64,000 bases of DNA from positions 620,001-684,000 of the forward strand of contig NZ_VCNM01000002.1 of the NCBI RefSeq assembly GCF_007671725.1. The letters run 5' to 3'. The stretch comes from Halorubrum depositum (lineage in GTDB: Archaea > Halobacteriota > Halobacteria > Halobacteriales > Haloferacaceae). The position numbers and the translations under genes are program-made. Of the stretch, positions 18,059-26,700 are shown piece by piece; positions within the stretch are counted from its first letter, which is position 1; each line of letters starts with the position of its first letter. The notes beneath the pieces were generated by a model. The model saw only the letters and a list, made by a program, of their open reading frames with translations, had not been told where the DNA came from and searched no databases.

Positions 18059-19366
18059 TCATCCGAGCAGCGACCACCGCTCGCCCGGGCTCGCCCGGAA
18101 CCCGTACAGCTTCGCGTCGTCGACGACGACCAGCCGGTCACCGATCGCGAACAGCTTCTCGACGCGGACGCCCTCCGGGAGAGGAGCCGACCAGCGGTCA
18201 GCGCCGTCGGCGCCGACCGCGACGATCACCGGTCGGGTCTCGCGACTCCCGTCCCGTACCGCCTCCCGACCGACCCCGTAGATCCCCCGCTCGTCGACGG
18301 CGACCGGACGGGAGGCCGGGGGGCCGGCGTGCTCCCACGCGACCTCGCCGGCCGCGACGTCGAGCGCGCGAACCCGGTCGCCGCGGTGGAGATACACCCG
18401 GTGACCGGCGTCGTCGCCCTCGCCGTCCCCGCCGATGGGCGGTCGGCCGGTCGGCGCCGGTACCTCCAGCGCGAACCGCCGATCGAGCTCCCGGTCGAAC
18501 CCGCGTACCGACCGCTCGCCGTCGACCCCGGCCACGAGGCCGTCGTCGACGACGAGGAGCCAGTCGACGCCGACGTCGAGCGATCGGGTCACCAGCCGCT
18601 CGCCGGCCGCGTCGAACCGGGCGACGCGAGCGCCCCCCGAGTCGCCCTCGGCGAGAGCGACCCACACGGCGTCGCCGTCGACCGCGACGCGGTCGGGGGA
18701 AAGCGAGCGCAGCGACCCGTCGCTCGCGTCGGCCCACGCCTCGCTGACGGCGAACGCGCGGTCGCCGGATTCGGCGTCGAGGACCACCGCGTCGTTCCGA
18801 GTGACGGCGACCGCGAGACGCTCGCCGGCGCGGACAGCGTCGACGTTTCTCACAGGCGCGTCGGTCTGCCAGCGGACCGGGTCGGGCTCGTCGCCGTCGC
18901 TGTCGCCCCTATCGACCGTCGGGTCATCGAGATCGAACGCGGCCGTCTCGCGGTCGATCGCGGTGACGCGTCCGCCCTCGACGGGGACGAACACCGACGC
19001 GTCGGTGACGGCCGGCGCGCCCGCGGCCTGTCGGTCGGTCTCCGCCTCGAGCCGGGGGTCGCCGGCCGGATTGTACCCCGTCACCGCCGCGTTCTCGTAG
19101 TCGCGCCACGCGTCGTCCTCGACGTCGAACGTCCGACCGGACTGGTTGCGGACGACGAACAGCCGGTCGCCGGCGGGGAGGAACCAGCGGTCGCCGACGC
19201 CGAACAGCCCGCCGCCCCCGAGCGACGACTCCCACGCGAGGTCGCCGCCGCCGGGGCGGTAGCCGCAGCCGGCGAGCGCGCCGGCGAGGCCGACGGCAGC
19301 GGCCGCGAGGAACCGGCGTCGAGAGACGCAGTTGGTGGAGTCCCCGGCCGCGTCGCGCTCCGTCAC
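18059..19366 (-). CDS. Tat-exported lipoprotein with PQQ-like beta-propeller
   Basis: A 435-residue protein. SRRRFLAAAAVGLAGALAGCGYRPGG is a twin-arginine signal ending in a lipobox Cys, so it is expected to be lipid-anchored outside the cell. The rest is a series of beta-propeller repeats with motifs such as TAIDRETAAFD, VVLDAESGDRAFAV, VRALDVAAGEVAWEH and YGVGREAV, matching the PQQ-binding-like (outer membrane assembly BamB-type) propeller. Its ATG overlaps the stop of htpX-like gene by 4 bp, suggesting a joint role in envelope quality control (inference). Confidence 0.8.
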   Translation of the reverse strand: MTERDAAGDSTNCVSRRRFLAAAAVGLAGALAGCGYRPGGGDLAWESSLGGGGLFGVGDRWFLPAGDRLFVVRNQSGRTFDVEDDAWRDYENAAVTGYNPAGDPRLEAETDRQAAGAPAVTDASVFVPVEGGRVTAIDRETAAFDLDDPTVDRGDSDGDEPDPVRWQTDAPVRNVDAVRAGERLAVAVTRNDAVVLDAESGDRAFAVSEAWADASDGSLRSLSPDRVAVDGDAVWVALAEGDSGGARVARFDAAGERLVTRSLDVGVDWLLVVDDGLVAGVDGERSVRGFDRELDRRFALEVPAPTGRPPIGGDGEGDDAGHRVYLHRGDRVRALDVAAGEVAWEHAGPPASRPVAVDERGIYGVGREAVRDGSRETRPVIVAVGADGADRWSAPLPEGVRVEKLFAIGDRLVVVDDAKLYGFRASPGERWSLLG

Positions 19367-20442
19367 GCGGTCTCACCCGCGAGCTCGCGGAGCCGCTTCA
19401 CTCGCTCGCGGGTCGGGGGGTGGGTCTCCGGGAACACGTCGGTGCTCACCAGCTCCTCGTCGCCGAACGCGCGGCTCTCGAGGGGCGCGACGTACAGCGC
19501 CTCGGCGCCGCCGTCGAACTCGCGGAGGTCGCGTTCGGGCACCGCCGGCATCGACTCGTCGAGCGTCTCCAGCGCCGTCGCGAGCGCCGCCGGCGACCCC
19601 GTGATCTCGGCGGCCGCGCGGTCGGCGGCGTACTCGCGATACCGCGAGAGCACCCGGTGGATGAGGACGCTCCCGACCCAGAACATCGCCGAGACGGTGA
19701 GCGTGAGGACCGCGCTCACCGTGATCACGACGATCCCGACCGCGAGCGCCCGGCCGTCGCGGTTCCCGCCCGACCCGCCGCCGCCGAAGCTGAGGAATCG
19801 GAACAGGCCGTAGAGGACGTAGAAGGCGAGCACCGCGAGGTAGTAGGTGACCGTCGGGAGCACCCACGCGACCGTCATCAGGCTGGCGTCGCGGTTCGCG
19901 AGGTGCGCGAGTTCGTGGGCGAGCACGGCGTCGCGCTCGTCCTCGTCGAGCGTCTCCACCAGCGCGGTCGTGACGACCACCGTGCCGTTGCCGGGCGTCC
20001 CGACCGCGAAGGCGTTCGGCAGCTCCGTGTGCGCGACCGCCACGTCCGGCTTCGGAACGTCGGCCTGCGCGGCCAGCCGCGTGACGGCGGCGTGGAGCGC
20101 CGGGTACTCGTCGGCCGACACGCGCCGGCCGCCGACGGAGCGGAGAACGGTCCGGGGACCGTACCGGTACTGTACCGCGAGCCCGACGAGCACGACGACC
20201 GTCAGGAAGACGGGATCGACGTAGAACTCTCCCGTGTACGGGCGCTCGTTCGCCCACTCGAGGAGGGGAAGCCCGACCGCGTTGATCAGGAAGACGAACG
20301 CGTACACGAACGCGAACGGGAGCGCGACCACCAGCCCGGTCGCGATCAGCATCCGCAGGCGGAGCTGTCGGTCCCGGTCGGGGCCGTTCGACGGCGCGAG
20401 CGCGCGGAGGGGACGGAGGGCGTCGGGGATGGAGGGCGACAT
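19363..20442 (-). CDS. htpX: M48 family membrane metalloprotease (HtpX-like)
   Basis: A 359-residue protein with N-terminal helices (residues ~30-55, 70-85), AVLAHELAHLANRD (HExxH zinc motif) at about residue 172-185, further helices, and RYREYAADRAAAEITGSP with the third zinc ligand Glu. PNAFAVGTPGNGTVVVTTAL is the usual HtpX pre-motif. It cleaves misfolded membrane proteins. It is upstream of, and overlaps by 4 bp with, the PQQ-like lipoprotein, so the two are co-translated. Confidence 0.88.
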   Translation of the reverse strand: MSPSIPDALRPLRALAPSNGPDRDRQLRLRMLIATGLVVALPFAFVYAFVFLINAVGLPLLEWANERPYTGEFYVDPVFLTVVVLVGLAVQYRYGPRTVLRSVGGRRVSADEYPALHAAVTRLAAQADVPKPDVAVAHTELPNAFAVGTPGNGTVVVTTALVETLDEDERDAVLAHELAHLANRDASLMTVAWVLPTVTYYLAVLAFYVLYGLFRFLSFGGGGSGGNRDGRALAVGIVVITVSAVLTLTVSAMFWVGSVLIHRVLSRYREYAADRAAAEITGSPAALATALETLDESMPAVPERDLREFDGGAEALYVAPLESRAFGDEELVSTDVFPETHPPTRERVKRLRELAGETA

Positions 20443-20525
20443 CGTGTTCGCCGGAGGAGTTGGACCGGCGGCGGGTTAAATCTGCTCGGTCGCCGCCGAT
20501 CCGTCGCGAGCCCGTGAAGCTCCCG

Positions 20526-21383
20526 TCAGCTCGCCTCGGTGTCGCTGATCGCCTCGTAAAAGGCGACCGAGTAGGTCGCGTAGAACGCGGCGAACGCGCT
20601 CGTCAGCAGGAGGTAGCCGACGGCGGCCGCGGCGAGCACTGGCAGGGTCGGCTCGATCGCCCCGAGGTCGGCGAACGGCGTGCCGGGCATTCCCGCGGAC
20701 TGAGGGCCGAGGAGGATCGAGGCGGCGGCGGCCAGCGTCCCGAGGACGAGGCTCCCGACGAGGAGGATCAGCGTGTAGCCGGCGACGCTCACGAGGTTCG
20801 ACCGGACGAGCCCCGCGCTGCGCCGGAACCCCTCGACGAGCTCCGCGTCGTCGAGGACGATCGCGTGGGCGTAAAACTGGACGACGAAGGTGACGAGGAG
20901 GTACGCGAGGAGGAGCCCCCCGGCCACGATGGCGACCACCGCCAACAGCGTGGGGTCGACGCCGACTCCGGGGGCGTCGCCGGGCATCGACGCCGCGCCG
21001 ACGACGACGGCGATCAGACCCCCGACGAACGCGACGAAGCCGAACACGAAGTTGATCGCGAGCAGGACGAAGTAGGCGAGCAGCAGCGACACGTAGTTGG
21101 CCTTCCCCTCGGCGACCAGCGTCCCGAGGCCGGTCCGGCCCGCGATAGCCTCGCTCGCCATCCCGAGCAGCCCGCCCTGGACGAACGGGAGCACGAGCAC
21201 GAACGCGCCGAAGGTCGCGAGTGAGACGATCGCCGACAGGATCGGCTGCGTCGGCGGGACGAGGAGATTCGGGACCTGCGCGAGCCCGTACAGCGCCGTG
21301 ACGAGCAGGAGGACCGGGTTGCGAACGATGCCACCGACTGCCGGACGGAGAGCGTGGAGGGCCGCCATGAGACCGTGTTTCAC
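20526..21383 (-). CDS. Multi-pass membrane protein (haloarchaeal DUF7847-like)
   Basis: A 285-residue protein with about six hydrophobic segments. The pattern of an N-terminal LHALRPAVGGIVRNP, central FVVQFYAHAIVLDDAELVEGFRRSAGLVRSNLVSV and repeated TM helices is that of haloarchaeal membrane proteins related to the glycerophosphodiesterase membrane-domain superfamily. No catalytic motif is seen. Function unknown; it is a single gene 63 bp upstream of, and on the same strand as, nothing obviously related. Confidence 0.65.
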   Translation of the reverse strand: MKHGLMAALHALRPAVGGIVRNPVLLLVTALYGLAQVPNLLVPPTQPILSAIVSLATFGAFVLVLPFVQGGLLGMASEAIAGRTGLGTLVAEGKANYVSLLLAYFVLLAINFVFGFVAFVGGLIAVVVGAASMPGDAPGVGVDPTLLAVVAIVAGGLLLAYLLVTFVVQFYAHAIVLDDAELVEGFRRSAGLVRSNLVSVAGYTLILLVGSLVLGTLAAAASILLGPQSAGMPGTPFADLGAIEPTLPVLAAAAVGYLLLTSAFAAFYATYSVAFYEAISDTEAS

Positions 21384-21447
21384 GCGATGTGTATATAAAT
21401 TGAAGGCATTGCTGAACGCCTCGGCGGGCGACCCGTTCCGACCCCCC

Positions 21448-21777
21448 TCACTTCCAGGGAGTGCCGACGACCTCGGCTTGGATCTCGTGGCCGACCCGGA
21501 GTCGACAGTCGGACTCGGGCGCGGCGACGCAGAGGAGGACGTACCCGGCGTCGAGCGAGGACGGCTTCAGCGCTCGCGGCGACCGCCGGTGACGCACCTC
21601 ACCCTCGAGCAGTTCCGCGGTGCAGGTGCCGCACGCCCCGTACAGACAGCCGTACGGAACGGCGACGTCGACCCGTTCCGCCGCGTCGGCGATCGTCTCG
21701 CCCTCCTCGACTCGGATCGTCACGGTCCGCCCGTTCGGGCGGACGAGTTCGACGGCGTGGGTCGTCGCGTCCGTCAC
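21448..21777 (-). CDS. 2Fe-2S ferredoxin-type protein
   Basis: A 109-residue protein. CLYGACGTCTAELLEGEVRHR followed by a Cys in GYVLLCVAAPESDCRLRV gives the Cx4Cx2C...C cluster of plant-type/adrenodoxin-like [2Fe-2S] ferredoxins. ATG starts are 7 bp downstream of the SBP56 stop on the same strand, so it is probably an electron acceptor or partner of that enzyme (inference). Confidence 0.88.
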   Translation of the reverse strand: MTDATTHAVELVRPNGRTVTIRVEEGETIADAAERVDVAVPYGCLYGACGTCTAELLEGEVRHRRSPRALKPSSLDAGYVLLCVAAPESDCRLRVGHEIQAEVVGTPWK

Positions 21778-21783
21778 GACCGA

Positions 21784-23187
21784 TCACTGCCAGACGTCGC
21801 TCGTGCAGTCGCCGCCCGGCCAGCGGATCTCGTGTGCGCGTGCCGGTCCACCGGGGGCGTCGCCGAAGTCGACGAGGAACTCCTCGTCGAGTTCCAGCCG
21901 CCCCTCGTCGGGGTAGACGTCGGCTTTGAGCATCAGCGAGCCGTCCGCGGCGATCTCCGGGAAGAACTGGTTGTCCCACGAGGAGAACAGCGACGTCGTC
22001 CAGTAGAGCCGTTTGCCGTCCCGGGAGAGCTGGAGCATCTGCGGCGCGCCGCGGATCTCCTCGCCCTGCACCGTCTGCCGATCGCCGAAGAGGCCGCCGG
22101 CCCACACCCGATCGACCAGCCGCGGATTGCCGGCGTCGCTCACGTCGTACATCCGAACGTCGCCGTGGAGCCAGTTCGAGAAGAACAGGTACTGGTCGTC
22201 CAGCGACAGCAGGATGTCCGTGATGAGCGGCGGCACCGGCATCTCCCACTCCTCGTGTTCGCGCGGCTCCTCGTCGATGACCACGTCCCAGTCCCACGCA
22301 CCGTCGCTCTCCTCGTAGAACCGGATGATGTTCGAGGAGAGCGCCGCGCCGACGTACCCCTGCGTCTCCTCGGGGTTGTGGCTCATCCGAACCTCGAGCG
22401 GGATCTGTCCCTGCTCGCCGAACTCGAGCGTCTGGATGTGCTCGCGGTCGTCCCACGACCAGACGTGGATGCTGTCGCCGTACTCGCCCGCCTCGACGTC
22501 GTCGAGGTCGAACCCCGGGTAGTAGGTGTTCGGCGCGGCCCACTCGCTCGATATCATGACGTCGTGGCGGGGCTGATACCAGTAGTCGTAGTTCAGCTCC
22601 ATCTCGCCGCGGTCGGCCTCCCAGTGGCCGTCGATGCTGAAGTCCTCCTGGTCCAATTGGAGGAAGCCGCCGGGGAGCTCGCCGTTCGCGTCGCCGAGCA
22701 TGCTGACGACGATCTTCCCGCCGGGGACGCAGTGGACCGTGTGCGGCGCGGACAGGTCGTGTTCGAACACCTCCTCCGGTTCGATGACCTTCACCAGCTC
22801 GGGGTCGCGCGGGTCCTCGGCGTCGATGACGTGAATGCGCGAGGAGCGTTGGCCCGGAACGACCAGATACTGTCGGGCGAGCCCCTCGGCGTGACACGAC
22901 GACGAGCAGGCGTTCCAGCCGAAGTGGTGGAGCTCGTCCCCGTTGTTGGGCATCTCGACCGCGTCGATCAGTTCGCTGTAGGTGTCGGACGCGGGGTCGA
23001 GATCGACGACGCCGATCATGTCCGGCCCCTCCGCTTCCATGCCCACGCGCGGCGCCATCACGAACGCCGTCTCCTCGCGACCGCTCTCGGTCCGCATCGC
23101 GGCCGGCGTCGGATACCCCGGCCCCTCGACTTCGTGGTGTTCGTGTCCGCTCTGTTCCGCAGTACGACCGGGTTCGTCAGTGCTCAT
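21784..23187 (-). CDS. Selenium-binding protein / methanethiol oxidase (SBP56 family)
   Basis: A 467-residue protein of the SBP56/MtoX family: N-terminal HEHHEVEGPGYPTP, then DELHHFGWNACSSSC with the Cys/His metal-binding site, PHTVHCVPGG, EWAAPNTYYPGFDLDDVEAGEYG, and SNWLHGDVRMYDVSDAGNPRLVDRVWAGG. Known family members are copper-dependent methanethiol oxidases producing formaldehyde, H2S and H2O2. It lies upstream of a ferredoxin gene on the same strand, forming a likely sulfur-volatile oxidation operon. A high-AT spacer upstream (about 23200-23265) is the promoter region. Confidence 0.9.
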   Translation of the reverse strand: MSTDEPGRTAEQSGHEHHEVEGPGYPTPAAMRTESGREETAFVMAPRVGMEAEGPDMIGVVDLDPASDTYSELIDAVEMPNNGDELHHFGWNACSSSCHAEGLARQYLVVPGQRSSRIHVIDAEDPRDPELVKVIEPEEVFEHDLSAPHTVHCVPGGKIVVSMLGDANGELPGGFLQLDQEDFSIDGHWEADRGEMELNYDYWYQPRHDVMISSEWAAPNTYYPGFDLDDVEAGEYGDSIHVWSWDDREHIQTLEFGEQGQIPLEVRMSHNPEETQGYVGAALSSNIIRFYEESDGAWDWDVVIDEEPREHEEWEMPVPPLITDILLSLDDQYLFFSNWLHGDVRMYDVSDAGNPRLVDRVWAGGLFGDRQTVQGEEIRGAPQMLQLSRDGKRLYWTTSLFSSWDNQFFPEIAADGSLMLKADVYPDEGRLELDEEFLVDFGDAPGGPARAHEIRWPGGDCTSDVWQ

Positions 23188-23277
23188 CCCGAGGCGCCAC
23201 TACCGGTTCAACACTATTAATAATGTAGTATCAGTTACATTCTCGAAATACAGTTATTTATCAGTTCACACGTCGGT

Positions 23278-23319
23278 AACGACTGACAACGTCGGGGGCA
23301 GCAACGACTGACAACGTCG
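23278..23319. repeat. Short direct repeat, two copies of AACGACTGACAACGTCG
   Basis: The 17-mer AACGACTGACAACGTCG occurs at 23278-23294 and again at 23303-23319, 25 bp apart, between the SBP56 promoter and the stop of the UDP-sugar dehydrogenase. Spacing of about two and a half helical turns and similarity of the intervening GC-rich text suggest a small tandem duplication or a repeated protein-binding site. Its role is unknown. Confidence 0.6.
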
Positions 23320-23381
23320 AGCGCAGCGACGGCTGGACGGTCACACCGCCTCGACTCGCTGCGCGTGAGTGATCGTCGCCG

Positions 23382-24710
23382 CTACCAAGTGAGCCCCTCG
23401 TACGTCAGGCCGTCGCGCCGCTCGATTATCCGCCGACCGTCGATCACGACGGGCTCGGCCATCGCGTCGAAGGCGTCGTCGAGCGCCGCGAACTCGTCCC
23501 AGTCGGTGACGACGAGCGCGGCGCTCGCCTCGTCGAGCGCCGCGGCCACGGAGTCCGCGTACTCGATACCGGGGAACAGCTCGCGCATGTTGTCGGCCGC
23601 GACCGGGTCGTATCCCACCACGTCGGCGCCGCGCTCCCGCAGTCCCTCGACGAGCGGAATCGCCCGGGAGTTCCGCACGTCGTCGGTGCCGGGTTTGAAC
23701 GCGAGCCCGAGCACGGCGACGCGCTCGCCCGCGACGTCGACGTGGGCGTCGAGCAGTTCGAGCATGCGCTCCGGCTGGCCGTCGTTCACCGCGACCGCGG
23801 CGTCGAGGAGCAGGGGCTCGTAGCCCGCCTCGCGGGCCGCCGCCCTAATTGCATCGACGTCTTTGGGAAAACAACTCCCGCCCCATCCCACCCCCGAGCG
23901 CAGGAACTGCGCCCCGATCCGGTCGTCGAGGCCGACCGCGTCCATCACCTCGTAGGCGTCGATCCCGAACCGCTTGCAGACGTTCCCGAGGTCGTTCGCC
24001 AGCGAAATCTTCGACGCGAGGAACGCGTTGTTCGCGTACTTGATCATCACGGCGGTCTCGGGGTCGGTCCGGATCATCGGTACCTCCCCGTCGGTCGCGG
24101 CGAGCAGGGGCTCGTAGAGGGTCTCGAGTCGGTCGGTCGCCCAGTCGGAGTCGGTGCCGAAGACGAGCTTGTCCGGGTGCTGGAAGTCGTCGACGGCGGA
24201 GCCCTCGCGGAGGAACTCTGGGTTGGTCGCGAGCTCGACCCGGTCGGCCGCGTCGCCCGCGCCGGCGCGGAGCGCCTCGCGGACCTCGCGGACGCCCGGC
24301 GGCGTGATCGTGCTCTTGACGACGACGAGGTGGCGGTCGTCGTCGGTGGCCGACGAGGATCCGCCGTCGCCGTCGCTCGCTCCCGCCAGCGCCTCGCCGG
24401 TCATCTCGGCGGCGGCCGTGAGCGGGCCGAGGTCGATGCTCCCGTCCTCGCGCGAGGGGGTGCCGATCGCGAGGAACGTCACGTCGGCGTCGGGGACGCC
24501 GTCGTACTCGGTCGTCGCGCGGAGCCGGTCGCCCGCGTGCTCGGCCAAGAGGTCGTCGAGACCCGGTTCGTGAATCGCCGCGTGGCCGTCGTTCAGGGCG
24601 TCGACGACGTCCGGATCGATGTCGATCGCCGTGACGTCGTGACCCGCGTCCGCGAGGCAGGCCGCGAGGGTGGTTCCGACGTAGCCGCTGCCGACGACGG
24701 TGACTCGCAT
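23382..24710 (-). CDS. UDP-glucose/GDP-mannose 6-dehydrogenase family protein
   Basis: A 442-residue protein starting [26 protein letters not shown] (NAD-binding GxGxxG). The catalytic Cys lies in [37 protein letters not shown] and [18 protein letters not shown] are the dimerisation and C-terminal domain motifs. It makes a UDP-hexuronate or GDP-mannuronate for the N-glycan; Haloferax AglM is of this family. The ATG at 24710 is chosen because the upstream extension is Arg/Gly-rich antisense text. A Ser/Gly-rich insertion near residues 120-135 ([16 protein letters not shown]) is unusual. Confidence 0.9.
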   Translation of the reverse strand: MRVTVVGSGYVGTTLAACLADAGHDVTAIDIDPDVVDALNDGHAAIHEPGLDDLLAEHAGDRLRATTEYDGVPDADVTFLAIGTPSREDGSIDLGPLTAAAEMTGEALAGASDGDGGSSSATDDDRHLVVVKSTITPPGVREVREALRAGAGDAADRVELATNPEFLREGSAVDDFQHPDKLVFGTDSDWATDRLETLYEPLLAATDGEVPMIRTDPETAVMIKYANNAFLASKISLANDLGNVCKRFGIDAYEVMDAVGLDDRIGAQFLRSGVGWGGSCFPKDVDAIRAAAREAGYEPLLLDAAVAVNDGQPERMLELLDAHVDVAGERVAVLGLAFKPGTDDVRNSRAIPLVEGLRERGADVVGYDPVAADNMRELFPGIEYADSVAAALDEASAALVVTDWDEFAALDDAFDAMAEPVVIDGRRIIERRDGLTYEGLTW

Positions 24711-24836
24711 GCCGAAACGAGCGACCCCCGGCACAAAGAGCGTTGCGCGTCGCCCCACGGATACGCCCGTCGCGGCGGGACGAGCCGCCGCACCGGTCCC
24801 GGACGATTCTTCCCGCCGCGACTCCGAGACACGGGT

Positions 24837-25421
24837 ATGTCCGAGGGGTCCTCGCGAGGGTTCGACGGAGACCGGTCCGACGCCGGACGCGCCGACGCCG
24901 ATCGGTCCGCCGGCGATACGGCCGCCGACGCGCGCGGCCCGGTCGCGCGGATCGGGTGGATCCTCGTACTCGCGCTGCTCGCGGTCCCGATGGCCGTCAT
25001 CCCGGCCGGCGGCGAGCTCACGGTCGTGAGCCTCTGGGGGTTCCTCAACGCGGCGGCGTCCGACTCCGGCGTCGGTCTCGGCGGGTACCCCGTGTGGGCG
25101 TACTTCCTCGACCAGTCGCGGCCGTTCGCGGCGCTCCCGGCGTCGATCCGCGCGTGGCCGCTCGCGGTCGGCTTCCACGTCCTCGCGGCGGCCAGCGCCG
25201 TCGCGGGCGCGACGCTCGGCCGCGAGGACCGCCGCGTCACCGGCGGGCTCCTCGTCCTGGCGGCGGCCGCGAGCCTGTGGGTCGCCGTCGGGCTCGCGAC
25301 GCGGTTCGGCGTCGGGACCACGTCCGGGTTTCTCACCGTGCTCCCGGTCGGCGCGCTCGCGACGCTCGCGGTCGCCGTCGTCGCGTACGGGAGCGATCTG
25401 CGGGCGGTCGTCACCCAGTGA
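24837..25421 (+). CDS. Haloarchaeal membrane protein (TIGR04206-like)
   Basis: A 194-residue protein: an acidic, Asp/Arg-rich N-terminus (residues 1-36), then four hydrophobic segments around residues 40-60, 100-118, 130-150 and 160-185. It resembles the small haloarchaeal TIGR04206 membrane proteins that often lie next to the UDP-sugar dehydrogenase gene (recalled, not searched). The stop codon falls inside a 27-bp tandem repeat, so the C-terminal end may have been altered by duplication. Function unknown. Confidence 0.6.
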   Translation: MSEGSSRGFDGDRSDAGRADADRSAGDTAADARGPVARIGWILVLALLAVPMAVIPAGGELTVVSLWGFLNAAASDSGVGLGGYPVWAYFLDQSRPFAALPASIRAWPLAVGFHVLAAASAVAGATLGREDRRVTGGLLVLAAAASLWVAVGLATRFGVGTTSGFLTVLPVGALATLAVAVVAYGSDLRAVVTQ

Positions 25422-25490
25422 GGAGTGCGAGCGGCCGTCGCTCGGTGAGGAGTGCGAGCGGCCGTCGCCCGGTGAGGAGGGCGGACGGCC
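25418..25490. repeat. 27-bp tandem repeat over the stop codon of the preceding gene
   Basis: GTGAGGAGTGCGAGC begins at 25418 and recurs at 25445; a third, diverged copy begins at 25472 (about 2.6 copies). The period is 27 bp, so the repeat preserves reading frame. The TGA stop of the membrane-protein gene lies in the first unit (25419-25421). Homologous slippage would be the simplest origin. Confidence 0.8.
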
Positions 25491-25492
25491 GG

Positions 25493-25645
25493 CCTCTTTC
25501 GGTCTCCGCCGGCTTCGGCGCGGGCGCGATGCTCGCGGTCGTCTTCCGAGAGCTAATTCCCTCCTCGCACGGCCACGCCGACGTCGCCACCGGGGCGTTC
25601 CTCCTCGGGTTCGTGCTCCCCGTCGTCGACGACGCCGTCGTGTGA
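25493..25645 (+). pseudogene. ZIP metal transporter remnant (C-terminal part)
   Basis: The frame reads [23 protein letters not shown] followed by [18 protein letters not shown] and a stop. This resembles the C-terminal half of ZIP zinc/divalent-metal transporters, whose helix V carries a G-A-M-L ... D/E-E-(L/I)-I-P metal-binding segment followed by a His-rich loop and a final helix. No start codon or N-terminal half lies upstream; the preceding text is the tandem repeat. It appears to be the stub of a deleted transporter, probably not expressed. Confidence 0.6.
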
Positions 25646-25696
25646 GCCGCGCGGACCCGCGACAGTTTTTCGAGCCGCGACCTACATCGTCCGATC

Positions 25697-25906
25697 ATGT
25701 CCACGACCGTGTCGACGCCGACGGCCGACCAGACGTGCGCCTACTGCGGCTCGCGCATCTTCGAGCACGACCCGATCTGCGTGCGCGACTGCGACGACGA
25801 TTGCGGCTCGCCCGCCTACTTCTGTAACTACGCCTGCCTCTCGGCGCACGTCGACGAGGAGGACCTCACCGCGGGGAACGCCTGCGAGTGGTCGCCGGAG
25901 AGATGA
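25697..25906 (+). CDS. Small zinc-finger protein (haloarchaeal DUF7576-like)
   Basis: A 69-residue protein with two zinc knuckles: CAYCGSRIFEHDPICVRDC and DDDCGSPAYFCNYACLSAHVDEEDL. The Cys pattern (CxxC ... C ... C, plus CxxxC) predicts one or two zinc sites. The N-terminus is short and polar. Family members are haloarchaeal and of unknown function, possibly protein-protein adaptors. Confidence 0.75.
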   Translation: MSTTVSTPTADQTCAYCGSRIFEHDPICVRDCDDDCGSPAYFCNYACLSAHVDEEDLTAGNACEWSPER

Positions 25907-25942
25907 AGCGGATCTAGATCAAGTCGTTCGATTCGAGCGTGG

Positions 25943-26270
25943 TCACCGAACACCCAGATAGCCCACGGTCGCCCTCGCAATCGTCTCTGTCGTTTCGTCG
26001 GTTAGCCGGCCCTCCTCGCCGTGGATGTCCGCGTGCCGGATCGTCACGACGGTCCACGGATTGACGTACGTTTCACGCGGAAGTCCACCGGCGACGAAAT
26101 CCTCCGCCGTGAGCGGGATCGCGACCGACCGACGCGTCGTCGTCGCGGCGACGTAGACGGCCACCTCGTCCGCGAACGGATGCGTGTCGTCGTTTATGCG
26201 AACGTACGGCCGAAACGTTGTCCGCGAGCAGATCCGGCCCCTTGACCACCGCACCGCGTTCGGCGGTCAC
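25943..26270 (-). pseudogene. Frameshifted PemK/MazF-type toxin gene
   Basis: Starting from a GTG at 26270 that overlaps the HTH gene's stop (GTGA), the frame reads VTAERGAVVKGPDLLADN. The downstream frame, offset by +1, reads RPYVRINDDTHPFADEVAVYVAATTTRRSVAIPL then GGLPRETYVNPWTVVTIRH, the PemK/MazF fold. Removing one base in the AAA/TTT run at 26213-26215 joins them as LLADNVRPYVRIND. As given, the gene is broken near codon 20, so toxin would not be made unless the base is an error or ribosomes shift. The intact partner, an HTH protein, remains upstream. Confidence 0.75.
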
Positions 26271-26590
26271 GCTTCGTCCCCGCCGTAGTAGTCGTCGGTC
26301 GTCGACGCTGAACTCGCCGCCTGTTGCGCGGCGAAGGATGCGAGCCGATCGTCCTCGGCGATCGCCCAATACCGCCCACGGTGACGGACCAGCCCGCGGT
26401 CCTCGAGTCGAGAGAGGACCGCGCCGACGCTCCCGCGTTTGATCCCCGTTCGCTGGTGAATCTCGGTCTGTGTGAACGCCTGGTCGTCGTGTTCGGCGAG
26501 GAACGCGAGGACGCGATACGGCTGCGTCCCGGGGGCAACGTCGAGTACGGCCTCCGGCTCTTTGTCGAACGCGTCGATACCGATCGGCAT
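26267..26590 (-). CDS. Winged-helix HTH protein (antitoxin-like partner of MazF)
   Basis: A 107-residue protein. Residues about 20-75 (PYRVLAFLAEHDDQAFTQTEIHQRTGIKRGSVGAVLSRLEDRGLVRHRGRYWAI) form a MarR-like winged helix; the tail is short and Ser/Ala-rich, ending DDYYGGDEA. The stop overlaps the toxin's GTG by GTGA, so the pair is translationally coupled as in toxin-antitoxin operons. It probably represses its own promoter, which contains repeated TGTAATAA sites 12-29 bp upstream. Confidence 0.8.
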   Translation of the reverse strand: MPIGIDAFDKEPEAVLDVAPGTQPYRVLAFLAEHDDQAFTQTEIHQRTGIKRGSVGAVLSRLEDRGLVRHRGRYWAIAEDDRLASFAAQQAASSASTTDDYYGGDEA

Positions 26591-26601
26591 GTGTCATAGA
26601 A

Positions 26602-26621
26602 TGTAATAATCTGTAATAAAT
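26602..26621 (-). promoter_or_regulatory. Repeated TGTAATAA promoter/operator of the HTH-MazF operon
   Basis: TGTAATAA occurs at 26602-26609 and 26612-26619, exactly 10 bp apart (one helical turn), inside the AT-rich upstream region. On the minus strand this reads TTATTACAGATTATTACA and includes a plausible TATA box (TTTATTAC) about 25 bp before the HTH start, implying a leaderless transcript. The repeated sites would fit binding of the HTH dimer over the TATA region (inference). Confidence 0.45.
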
Positions 26622-26700
26622 ATGACGGCGGAGTCACGGCTACACGAGTATGAGAACCTCAGTACCGTCGGAAAAGGGACCCCGAAATATCGTGCGTCCG

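Noticed and set aside
16513-18141. Long minus-strand extension of the PAPS-reductase-like frame
   Set aside because: The frame stays open because of high GC, is mostly Val/Glu/Arg-rich reverse text of the phosphatase gene, and the PAPS-reductase-like protein has a natural ATG at 16512.
25418-25490. Possible CRISPR or integration array
   Set aside because: Units are directly adjacent with no spacers; it is a plain 27-bp tandem repeat. The same is true of the 29129-29194 tract. No CRISPR array or cas gene was seen.
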